A stretch of DNA of 6,282 nt from an uncultured Oscillospiraceae bacterium. GTDB lineage: Bacteria > Bacillota > Clostridia > Oscillospirales > Oscillospiraceae. The notes beneath the pieces were generated by a model. The model saw only the letters and a program-made list of their open reading frames with translations. It was not told where the DNA came from and ran no database searches. The stretch lies in NCBI GenBank assembly GCA_934572355.1, contig CAKTKV010000093.1, positions 1-6,282 of the forward strand, read 5' to 3'. Shown here one piece after another: positions 1 through 5,511 of the stretch (the stretch's first letter is position 1; each line of letters opens with the position of its first letter). The position numbers were made by a program, and so were the translations under genes.

Positions 1-359
1 CCGTGTACGCTGCTCTCCGCCCCGGCGATTATCTTATAGACCTCTGCCGCGTCGTGCCGCACCTTTTCCGGGAGCGGCACAGACTCGATAAAGCGCATGA
101 TCTCCCCAATGTCCGTGTGCCTGTGGTGATCGTGGTACTGCGCTCCCTCACTCTCCTCGTCGCCGTCTATCGTCACGGTGATGTGTGTGCCGATCACGCC
201 GCACTTGGTGTCGGCCGCGGCGCTTACGACCGCTTTGCCGTCAAACACCCTGTTCATCTCCGCAAGGAACTTCTCTTTCTCGGGGTACAGCTCCAGCAGT
301 GCCGCGGTGAGCATATCCCCCGCCGCGCCCATCGAGCAGTCAAAATACAGCGCTTTCAT
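1..359 (-). CDS. larC: LarC, nickel insertion protein for the NPN cofactor (partial, N-terminal 119 codons)
   Basis: LarC is the CTP-dependent cyclometallase that inserts nickel into the pyridinium-3,5-bisthiocarboxylic acid mononucleotide made by LarB and LarE; this is family knowledge. Reading leftward from the ATG at 359, the frame stays open to the edge. It begins MKALYFDCSMGAAGDML, the typical LarC opening, and has a His-rich stretch at about residues 75-81 (YHDHHRH) followed by TDIGEIM. It reaches AGAESSVH at the window edge, also a familiar LarC segment. The start codon overlaps the larE stop as ATGA, so translation is probably coupled. A GGGAGAA ribosome site lies about 6 bases upstream, inside the end of larE. 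The full protein is usually about 400 residues, so roughly 70% is missing. In some species larC is split into two frames joined by programmed frameshifting; that part is outside the window. The gene is identified confidently. Confidence 0.93.
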   Translation of the reverse strand, partial: MKALYFDCSMGAAGDMLTAALLELYPEKEKFLAEMNRVFDGKAVVSAAADTKCGVIGTHITVTIDGDEESEGAQYHDHHRHTDIGEIMRFIESVPLPEKVRHDAAEVYKIIAGAESSVH

Positions 360-1111
360 AAGCTCTTCTCCCTGACCTTCGGGTCTATCGTCACGGAGTC
401 AAAATACTCCGCCAGTTTCTTCTCTATCTCCGGGAAGCGTTCGTGTGCGCGCTCCGTCTGTTCGGCTGTGAATTGCAGCAGAGCACCGTTTCCGCGCACA
501 CGGACGCGGAAATCCGTAAAGCCCAGCGAAAACAGATAGTCCTCGCTCTGCTCGACGGCGCGCAGCTTCTCCGCCGTGATCTCCTCCCCGCTCGCTATGC
601 GCGTGGCGAGGCAGGCGTATGCGGGCTTATCCCATGTCGGCAGCCCCGCCTCGTGCGACAGGCGGCGTATCTCCGCCTTTGTCAGGCCGCATATCCTCAG
701 CGGCGAGAGTATCCCCTCCTCGCCGAGCGCCTTGTAGCCGGGGCGGTCGGAGATATCGTCGCTGGCGTTCGTGCCGTCGATTATAAGCGCGTAGCCGTCG
801 GCGCGGCTGCGCTTGCGTATCGCGCCCATTATGTGCTTCTTGCAGTAATAGCAGCGGTCAGGCGGGTTTGCCGTGACCTCCGCGCAGGAAACGATGTCCT
901 GCTCTATAAGTCTCATCCGCACACCGAGCTTGCAGGTAAGCTCGATCGCGTCGCGCAGCTCGAACTCCGGCTGGAACTGCGACTTCACATAGTACGCCGC
1001 GACGTCCGCACCGCAGCGGCTCGCCGCGTACAGCAGATAGGACGAATCCACGCCGCCTGAGAATGCCAGTGCGATCTTAGGGTGCTCTTCAAAAAATTCC
1101 TCAAGGGTCAT
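356..1111 (-). CDS. larE: LarE, PP-loop ATP-dependent sulfur transferase of NPN cofactor synthesis
   Basis: LarE adenylates the carboxylates of the pyridinium dicarboxylate mononucleotide and replaces them with thiocarboxylates in the cytoplasm. The 251-residue product has the PP-loop motif SGGVDSS at 18-24, NPPDRCYYCKK at 82-92, DGTNASD at 112-118 and KPAYACLATRI at 162-172. These are all LarE hallmarks, and the length is close to the usual 260-280, with a short N-terminus. Cys167 sits where the sacrificial Cys176 of Lactobacillus plantarum LarE lies. Cys87 and Cys90 add a CxxC pair that, as I recall, marks the [4Fe-4S] type described from Thermotoga maritima; this is inference. The ATG at 1111 is preceded by GGAGAG with a 6-base gap. 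It starts 18 bases after the larB stop and overlaps larC by 4 bases, so it is the middle gene of the operon. Confidence 0.95.
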   Translation of the reverse strand: MTLEEFFEEHPKIALAFSGGVDSSYLLYAASRCGADVAAYYVKSQFQPEFELRDAIELTCKLGVRMRLIEQDIVSCAEVTANPPDRCYYCKKHIMGAIRKRSRADGYALIIDGTNASDDISDRPGYKALGEEGILSPLRICGLTKAEIRRLSHEAGLPTWDKPAYACLATRIASGEEITAEKLRAVEQSEDYLFSLGFTDFRVRVRGNGALLQFTAEQTERAHERFPEIEKKLAEYFDSVTIDPKVREKSL

Positions 1112-1129
1112 GTGTATCTCTCCAGTAAT

Positions 1130-1882
1130 TTAATCAAGGTGGTTTATCATGCTGGCCATATAGCCCGCGCCGAAGCCGTTGTCTATATTCACGACCGAAA
1201 CGCCGCTCGCGCAGGAGTTGAGCATGCTCAGCAGCGCCGCAATGCCGCCGAGGGATGCGCCGTAGCCCACGCTCGTCGGCACCGCGATGACCGGGCAGTC
1301 GGCAAGCCCGCCGATGACCGAGGGCAGCGCCCCCTCCATGCCTGCCACAGCGACGATAACACGCGCGGACATTATATCCTCCATGTGCGACAGCAGCCTG
1401 TGTATACCCGACACCCCGACATCATAGAGCCGCAGCACCTCATTGCCGAGCACCTCCGCCGTCACGGCGGCCTCCTCCGCAACGGGGATATCGCTCGTCC
1501 CGCCGGTCGCGACAACTATCCGCCCCTTGCCGGTCGGCTCCGGGCGCTCACCTATTATTCCGGTTCGCGACATCGGGTTATATTCCAGCGGCAGCTGTGC
1601 TCCGACATAGTCTGCCGCTTCCTTGTTCATCCTTGTTACGAGCGCGGTCTTCTGTCCGTTTTCCAGCATTGCCTTCGCAATGGACAGAATATGCTCCTTG
1701 GTCTTGCCCTCGCCGTAGATCACCTCCGGTACGCCCTGGCGTATCCCGCGGTGAAAATCGACCTTGGCAAACTCGCCTATCTCCATAAACGGCTGCATCT
1801 TCAGCTTGAGCGCCGCCTCCTCCGGCGATACGCTCCCATCCGCTACCTCCCTGAGCAGCTCTGTCATCTCTGTTTTATCCAT
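1130..1882 (-). CDS. larB: LarB, NaAD carboxylase/hydrolase of NPN cofactor synthesis
   Basis: LarB carboxylates C5 of the pyridinium ring of nicotinic acid adenine dinucleotide with CO2 and hydrolyses off AMP, giving pyridinium-3,5-biscarboxylic acid mononucleotide, the first step of the pathway. The protein has 250 residues, the normal length. An N-terminal helical part (about 1-115) contains VDFHRGIRQGVPEVIYGEGK (41-60), a LarB signature. A PurE-like AIR-carboxylase fold follows, with VATGGTSDIPVAEEA (124-138), GMEGALPSVIGGL (181-193) and VPTSVGYGAS (201-210). Cys224, in LNSCASGVSVVNIDNGFGAG, corresponds by position to the cysteine that, as I recall, forms an adduct with the pyridinium ring in L. 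plantarum LarB (Cys221). The ATG at 1882 has AGGAG at 1891-1895, 8 bases upstream. It is the first gene of the operon. Confidence 0.95.
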   Translation of the reverse strand: MDKTEMTELLREVADGSVSPEEAALKLKMQPFMEIGEFAKVDFHRGIRQGVPEVIYGEGKTKEHILSIAKAMLENGQKTALVTRMNKEAADYVGAQLPLEYNPMSRTGIIGERPEPTGKGRIVVATGGTSDIPVAEEAAVTAEVLGNEVLRLYDVGVSGIHRLLSHMEDIMSARVIVAVAGMEGALPSVIGGLADCPVIAVPTSVGYGASLGGIAALLSMLNSCASGVSVVNIDNGFGAGYMASMINHLD

Positions 1883-1935
1883 TGTATCAGCTCCTATTCT
1901 GCATGCGGAATGGCTCTATCCGAAAACGCTTTATA

Positions 1936-1964
1936 ATTATACAGCACAGTGCGGATTTGCGCAA
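1936..1964 (-). promoter_or_regulatory. Probable sigma-A promoter of the larBEC operon
   Basis: On the minus strand a perfect TATAAT -10 box lies at 1941-1936. Seventeen bases upstream is TTGCGC (1964-1959), which keeps only the TTG of the -35 consensus. The predicted start at about 1929 leaves a leader of about 45 bases ending in the larB ribosome site AGGAG (1895-1891). That leader is too short for a nickel/cobalt riboswitch, and I see no operator dyad. The weak -35 box could mean activator help, but nothing in the sequence shows it. Confidence 0.6.
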
Positions 1965-2145
1965 GCTCTCTTACGCCCGCCAGCCTCCAGATTTTTCCCC
2001 GGCTTCCGTCCCATATTTCTTAAAAATTCCAAAAGCCGATGAAAAAAACTGGACTTTATCTGATCCGTGGTGTACATTATATGTTGTATATTGGATTTAT
2101 TTATATACATCATTTTGTAATTTATTGTATTTTATTTGTAATGTT
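1942..2145. other. Divergent intergenic region between larB and the CHAP gene
   Basis: About 200 bases separate the lar promoter from the CHAP gene start. The right half (about 2025-2145) is markedly AT-rich compared with its GC-rich surroundings, as expected of a promoter region. No -35/-10 pair for the CHAP gene is convincing. The best I find is TGGACT (2050-2055), 17 bases, then TACATT (2073-2078), each matching consensus at four of six positions. A second option, TTGTAA (2115-2120) with TGTAAT (2137-2142), would put the start point at or just past the ATG. No terminator, riboswitch or RNA gene was seen here. Confidence 0.4.
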
Positions 2146-2149
2146 ATGA
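2039..2149 (+). CDS. Possible 36-residue hydrophobic leader peptide (unrecognised)
   Basis: An ATG at 2039 opens a 36-codon frame that starts MKKTGLYLIRGV and continues as a strongly hydrophobic stretch rich in Ile, Tyr, Phe and Leu, enough for one membrane segment. Its TGA (2147-2149) overlaps the ATG of the CHAP gene (2146) as ATGA. That overlap could couple the two genes and would explain why the CHAP gene lacks its own ribosome site. Against it, there is no Shine-Dalgarno sequence before 2039, and AT-rich promoter DNA readily yields hydrophobic translations by chance. I do not recognise the peptide. Treat it as a candidate only. Confidence 0.2.
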   Translation: MKKTGLYLIRGVHYMLYIGFIYIHHFVIYCILFVML

Positions 2150-3462
2150 AAAACTCCTTTTTCAAAACATCATATCGCATCCTGTGCGCTGCTCTGGCGG
2201 CCGCTGTTGTGCTGCCCTTTTCGCCCGAAGCTTATGCGCTGACGGGTGAGTATCAGTGCGGCCTTGAGGAGCACCAGCACACGGATTCCTGCTATGCGCC
2301 CGTCCTCGTCTGTGAGCTTGAGGAAGCCACCGAGTGCCATGTACATAATGAGGGCTGCTATGAGCAGCACGAAACGCTTGTGTGCGCCGACGAGGGGCAC
2401 GGGCATGACGAGAGCTGCTATGAAACCCAGCTCGTCCTGATTTGCGAACTTGTGGAATCTGATATTGAGGACGGCCACAGGCACGTTGATAGCTGCTATG
2501 AAAAGCAGCTGCACTGCACGCTCCCTGAGCACAGCCACAGCAGGAGCTGCTTTTATGTCTCCATGGATAATGTCGAGACTCCCGAAGAGTGGGAGGCCAC
2601 GCTGCCCGATACCCTGTCCGGCAACTGGCGTGACGATTTCGTGTCCGTCGCGCTCTCGCAGCTCGGCTATACTCCCCTCGCTGAAAACTCCATCCCCGCC
2701 GAGGACGGCAAGACCATGCTGCCCTATACCCGCTACGGCGACTGGTACGGCTTCCCATATGGGGAGTGGTGCGTCATGTTCGTCTCTTTCTGCGCAAACT
2801 ATGCCGATATCCCCCGCGCCGCCGTGCCGTATGAATCCGGCTGCGTCGCGATGGTCGAAAAGCTCAGGCAAGCCGGTGTGTTCGAGTCCGGCAGGAGCTA
2901 TGTCCCCCGGCGCGGCGACCTTGTGTTCGTCTCATATGATGGTGGCCTGACGCCCTCGCACATCGGTATCGTCACCGATGCTGCCGCAGCATCCGGTTCC
3001 GGTGCATTCAGCTTTGTAGATATCGAGGGCAACAGTGCCGGTACCGTGCGCGAGCGTCCGCGCCTGACGACGGACGCGGATATCTTCGGGTACATGAACA
3101 TGGAAAAGGTCATTGACAGCTGGAACGGCACCCGCCGCACGCTCATCGACTGCGGCGGCACCTCTCTCTGCTTCAAGTATCCTGCGGAGGAAGTGTCCGC
3201 TTTTGACACGCTCCGTGCCGTGAGCATCAGCAAAGGCAGTGCCGAGTACGCCCAGCTTACCAAAGCACTCCCGGCTTATCTTTCCGACGAAGCCGGATGC
3301 AGCTTTTTCCGCATCGAAGCGGAGCTTTCCGGTTCGCCAGTTTCCATCTCGCGTCCCGATACCGTGAGCTTCTCTGACAGCGCAGATTTCTATGACCTGA
3401 GCGCCGGCATCATCGAGCACGGCGGTGCGATCTACGCCTATGTCTGCCCGACCGGTGCATAA
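2146..3462 (+). CDS. Secreted CHAP-domain cell-wall hydrolase-like protein with Cys/His repeats
   Basis: The 438-residue product probably acts outside the cell on peptidoglycan, as CHAP amidases/endopeptidases do. Residues 1-31 are a Sec signal peptide: basic MKNSFFKTSYR, a hydrophobic core, then a likely cut after AYA. Residues 38-136 carry five HxHxxxC(Y/F) motifs at 43, 65, 85, 111 and 129. The CHAP-like domain covers about 160-318. Its candidate catalytic residues are Cys209 (GEWCVMFVSFC), His272 (PSHIGIV) and Glu294 or Asn296 (DIEGNS). Residues 330-438 resemble, from memory, a beta-rich domain seen after CHAP in long gut Clostridia surface proteins. There is no LPXTG anchor or C-terminal membrane helix, so the protein is probably released. 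The frame is open back to 1882, but that stretch is the lar promoter region and the signal peptide fixes the start at 2146. No Shine-Dalgarno precedes it. The biological target is unknown. Confidence 0.85.
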   Translation: MKNSFFKTSYRILCAALAAAVVLPFSPEAYALTGEYQCGLEEHQHTDSCYAPVLVCELEEATECHVHNEGCYEQHETLVCADEGHGHDESCYETQLVLICELVESDIEDGHRHVDSCYEKQLHCTLPEHSHSRSCFYVSMDNVETPEEWEATLPDTLSGNWRDDFVSVALSQLGYTPLAENSIPAEDGKTMLPYTRYGDWYGFPYGEWCVMFVSFCANYADIPRAAVPYESGCVAMVEKLRQAGVFESGRSYVPRRGDLVFVSYDGGLTPSHIGIVTDAAAASGSGAFSFVDIEGNSAGTVRERPRLTTDADIFGYMNMEKVIDSWNGTRRTLIDCGGTSLCFKYPAEEVSAFDTLRAVSISKGSAEYAQLTKALPAYLSDEAGCSFFRIEAELSGSPVSISRPDTVSFSDSADFYDLSAGIIEHGGAIYAYVCPTGA

Positions 3463-3469
3463 CGCTCAC

Positions 3470-3499
3470 TTGACAAGATAATGCATACTGCTTTATAAT
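3470..3499 (+). promoter_or_regulatory. Consensus sigma-A promoter for the EamA transporter gene
   Basis: Perfect TTGACA (3470-3475) and TATAAT (3494-3499) boxes are separated by 18 bases. The predicted start, at about 3506, gives a leader of roughly 50 bases ending in AGGTGAG (3548-3554) just before the ATG at 3558. The -10 box overlaps the outer end of the terminator-like hairpin, and the start point falls within its left arm. Promoter strength should be high. I see no MerR-type dyad in the spacer. Confidence 0.8.
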
Positions 3500-3541
3500 T
3501 GCCGGGTTCACGGAATATCCGTCGAACCCGGCAATTTCTTT
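3497..3541 (+). terminator. Rho-independent terminator of the CHAP gene, overlapping a promoter
   Basis: A perfect 13-bp stem pairs 3497-3509 (AATTGCCGGGTTC) with 3524-3536. The loop contains a second 5-bp stem, ACGGA/TCCGT (3510-3514 with 3518-3522, loop ATA), with C3523 bulged. The T-rich run TTTCTTTAT follows. It ends 35 to 80 bases after the CHAP stop, so it fits as that gene's terminator. The T run is interrupted, so termination may be partial. A protein-binding dyad is an alternative reading. Confidence 0.75.
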
Positions 3542-3557
3542 ATACGCAGGTGAGACA

Positions 3558-4439
3558 ATGAGATCTTACAATTCCGATAAACTCAAGCTTATAATCGCGC
3601 TTCTCATATACGGCACGATCGGCGTCGTCAGAAAGAACATTCCCTATCCCTCCAGCTTCATCGCGTTTGCCCGCGCCGCCATCGGCTTTCTCTTTCTGCT
3701 GTGCTTCCGCGTCGTCACACGCACATGGATAGACCGCGCCGCCGTGAAACGCAATCTCAAAACACTTCTCCTCTCCGGTGCGCTGCTCGGCTTCAACTGG
3801 CTGCTGCTCTTCGAGGCGTATAATTATACCTCCGTCGCCATAGCCACTGTGTGCTATTATATGTCCCCTGTTTTTCTCATGCTGGCCTCCCCTCTCCTCG
3901 GAGAGCGGCTGACCGCTCGCAAGCTCGGCTGTGCCGCCGTCGCGCTCTTGGGCATGGTGCTCGTCTCCGGCGTTCTGGAAACAGGGCTGTACGGCCTCAA
4001 GGGGATAATCCTCGGCCTTGTCTCCGCCGTGACCTATGCGGTAATCGTCATGCTAAACAAGACGCTCAAGGAGATTTCCGCCGGGGACCGGACGATAATG
4101 CAGCTCGGCATTTCGAGTATCGTGATGCTGCCCTATGTACTGCTGACCGAGAACCTTGCCGCGCTCGAGTTCACGTTCACCCCGGTCATGCTGCTCCTCG
4201 TCGCGGGCATTATCCACACCGGCTTTGCATACACCCTCTACTTCGGCGGTATCGCCGGCATCCCCGCACAGACCGCCGCCGTGCTCAGCTACATAGACCC
4301 CATAACCGCGATCCTTCTGTCCGTCGTCCTCCTCCGCGAGGACATGAGCGCCGTCTCCGCCATAGGCTGTGTGCTCGTCATCGGCGCAATGCTTGTCAGC
4401 GAAATCGAGCCGAAGGAGGAACAAATCTCCGCCAAATGA
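3558..4439 (+). CDS. EamA-family (drug/metabolite transporter superfamily) permease
   Basis: This is a membrane transporter of the 10-helix DMT/EamA class, whose members export or import amino acids, metabolites or drugs. The substrate cannot be told from sequence. The 293 residues have normal length and two homologous five-helix halves. Likely helices lie near 9-24, 33-50, 67-85, 92-111, 119-138, 146-166, 179-197, 207-228, 237-257 and 264-282. Family signatures are SPVFLMLASPLLGERLTARK (103-122) at the end of the first EamA repeat and YIDPITAILLSVVLLRED (245-262) in the second. The C-terminus is short, charged and presumably cytoplasmic. The gene has its own promoter in front and a terminator 16 bases after the stop, so it appears monocistronic. 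Its place beside a MerR regulator could suggest efflux, but the promoter lacks the palindrome found before the dehydrogenase. Confidence 0.9.
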   Translation: MRSYNSDKLKLIIALLIYGTIGVVRKNIPYPSSFIAFARAAIGFLFLLCFRVVTRTWIDRAAVKRNLKTLLLSGALLGFNWLLLFEAYNYTSVAIATVCYYMSPVFLMLASPLLGERLTARKLGCAAVALLGMVLVSGVLETGLYGLKGIILGLVSAVTYAVIVMLNKTLKEISAGDRTIMQLGISSIVMLPYVLLTENLAALEFTFTPVMLLLVAGIIHTGFAYTLYFGGIAGIPAQTAAVLSYIDPITAILLSVVLLREDMSAVSAIGCVLVIGAMLVSEIEPKEEQISAK

Positions 4440-4455
4440 ATAATAGACTTTCACT

Positions 4456-4486
4456 ACTGCTCCGTTTCACACGGAGCAGTTTTTTA
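4456..4486 (+). terminator. Rho-independent terminator of the EamA gene
   Basis: A perfect 10-bp stem ACTGCTCCGT (4456-4465) pairs with 4471-4480 across the loop TTCAC and runs straight into six T residues (4480-4485). This is a textbook intrinsic terminator and isolates the transporter from the MerR gene. Confidence 0.92.
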
Positions 4487-4498
4487 TTTCTCTCCGTC

Positions 4499-4528
4499 TT
4501 GACATATCCTCCCGAGCCGCAATATAAT
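4499..4528 (+). promoter_or_regulatory. Consensus sigma-A promoter of the MerR-family gene
   Basis: TTGACA (4499-4504) and TATAAT (4523-4528) both match consensus, with an 18-base spacer. The expected start at about 4535 gives a 24-base leader with GGAGGAG (4547-4553) in front of the ATG at 4559. The spacer contains no inverted repeat, so the regulator does not appear to control itself through the kind of site seen at the next gene. Confidence 0.82.
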
Positions 4529-4558
4529 GGTGCAAACCTTATAGTTGGAGGAGAGTTT

Positions 4559-5398
4559 ATGGATCTGCAAAAGCTGTCGATTGGGCAGATGGCCGAGCTT
4601 AATCACGTCAGTGAACAGACGCTGAGGTTATATGGCAAAGAAGGTTTGCTCGTCCCCCGCTGTGTCGACCCTGTCACGGGTTACCGTTATTATCACATCA
4701 TCCAGTCTGCAAAGCTCGACCTCATCCAGAACATGAAGGTCTACGGAATGACGCTGCGGCAGATACGCAGCTTTCTCGACAGCAACGATCCCGCGGCGCT
4801 GCGCGCTCTGCTCACCGAGCAGGCCGACAGCATTGAGGAGCGCATCCGGCAGCTGCACCGCTCGCAGAGCGCCATCTCTCGTACGCTCGATAACTACCGC
4901 CGCTATGAGGCAATGCCGCGAAACGGTGAAATTTTCCTCGAATATATTCCTGAGCGCCGCATTTTCCGCTATAGCTGCGACGTGAACTACTTCGATCAGG
5001 ACGAAAGCGGCTATGAATACATGCTCCGTCAGATGAAAACCAACCTCGTCGCGAACAATATGCCCCTGTCGTATTTCACCAACATCGGCACTATAATCCG
5101 CCGTGAGCACCTTGTCCCGGACGCGCTGTTTTCAAATGAGGTCTTTCTTTTCGTCGATGAGGACGACAGCTCTCAGGCGATGGAGACGCTGCCCGCCGCG
5201 TCGTACCTCTGCCTGTGCTCGGACGAATTCAGCATGGAAGCCGCAAACGTCCGCCGCCTGCTGGACTATGTGCAGACACGCGGCTGCGAGATCGCCGGGG
5301 ACTACATCTGTGAGGTCGTCGTCGACTTCCCGATGCTCGATTTTGACCGCCGCCGCATGTTCTATAAAGCACAAATCCCCGTGCGCTTTTTTGGTTGA
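4559..5398 (+). CDS. MerR-family transcriptional regulator with GyrI-like ligand-binding domain (BmrR type)
   Basis: MerR proteins bind as dimers between the -35 and -10 boxes of promoters with long spacers and, once ligand is bound, twist the DNA to activate transcription. The 279-residue product has the BmrR-like layout. A winged helix-turn-helix begins SIGQMAELNHVSEQTLRLYG (7-26) and continues with GLLVP (29-33) and the wing DPVTGYRYY (37-45). A long dimer helix covers about 78-117. A GyrI-like effector domain runs from about 124 to 279 and ends with AQIPV. LRLYGKEGLL replaces the commoner LRYYDxxGLL form. The frame is open much further upstream inside the transporter gene, but the promoter at 4499-4528 and the strong GGAGGAG site fix the start at 4559. 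The next gene's promoter carries a MerR-type operator, so that gene is the likely target. The ligand is unknown; GyrI-type domains often bind cationic amphiphiles. Confidence 0.93.
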   Translation: MDLQKLSIGQMAELNHVSEQTLRLYGKEGLLVPRCVDPVTGYRYYHIIQSAKLDLIQNMKVYGMTLRQIRSFLDSNDPAALRALLTEQADSIEERIRQLHRSQSAISRTLDNYRRYEAMPRNGEIFLEYIPERRIFRYSCDVNYFDQDESGYEYMLRQMKTNLVANNMPLSYFTNIGTIIRREHLVPDALFSNEVFLFVDEDDSSQAMETLPAASYLCLCSDEFSMEAANVRRLLDYVQTRGCEIAGDYICEVVVDFPMLDFDRRRMFYKAQIPVRFFG

Positions 5399-5416
5399 TT
5401 TGCGCAGCAAAATTTT
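5399..5416 (+). terminator. Weak terminator-like hairpin just after the MerR gene
   Basis: TTTGC (5399-5403) pairs with GCAAA (5407-5411) around a 3-base loop and is followed by TTTT after one A. It begins directly after the stop codon. The stem is short and AT-rich, so termination would be inefficient and some read-through into the dehydrogenase gene is likely. Confidence 0.25.
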
Positions 5417-5418
5417 CC

Positions 5419-5449
5419 TTGACATTATTGTAACAATAATCTGTATAAT
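5419..5449 (+). promoter_or_regulatory. MerR-type promoter of the amine dehydrogenase gene (19-bp spacer with palindrome)
   Basis: TTGACA (5419-5424) and TATAAT (5444-5449) are perfect, but the spacer is 19 bases, longer than the 17 optimal for unaided RNA polymerase. The spacer holds the palindrome ATTATTGT-A-ACAATAAT (5424-5440), with 8-bp perfect arms. It starts on the last base of the -35 box and ends 3 bases before the -10 box. This matches MerR-family activator sites such as the mer promoter. The predicted start is near 5456 and the leader is about 56 bases long, ending in GAGGAGG (5498-5504). Confidence 0.8.
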
Positions 5450-5511
5450 AAGCCTCGTAAGGTTGTTAAAAAACTAACCAAATTTTACAAACAATTTGAG
5501 GAGGCAATTAT

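Noticed and set aside
1883..1929. Possible nickel/cobalt riboswitch in the lar leader
   Set aside because: The leader is only about 45 bases and shows no multi-stem structure of the size that riboswitch class needs.
1082..1936. Plus-strand frame of 284 codons opposite larB
   Set aside because: It is antisense to a clearly recognised gene, has an Arg/His/Ala-rich composition typical of GC-rich shadows, and has no ribosome site.
1882..2145. N-terminal extension of the CHAP frame back to an ATG at 1882
   Set aside because: It overlaps the lar promoter and leader, has no domain-like composition, and would bury the signal peptide that starts at 2146.
2162..2871. Long minus-strand frames opposite the CHAP gene
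   Set aside because: Arg/Ser/Ala-rich or His-rich shadow translations of the repeat region; no start signal and no recognisable domain.
4508..4552. TCCTCC / GGAGGA inverted repeat that could hide the MerR gene ribosome site
   Set aside because: The left half lies between the -35 and -10 boxes, upstream of the predicted transcript start, so it would not be in the RNA.
3851..4558. Upstream extension of the MerR frame through the transporter gene
   Set aside because: It is an out-of-frame Arg-rich shadow of the EamA gene; the terminator, promoter and strong ribosome site all place the true start at 4559.
5463..5481. Rex-like sequence (TTGTTA ... TAACCAA) downstream of the dehydrogenase promoter
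   Set aside because: The right half-site does not match TTAACAA at proper spacing, and the arms are imperfect in an AT-rich leader, so it is likely chance.
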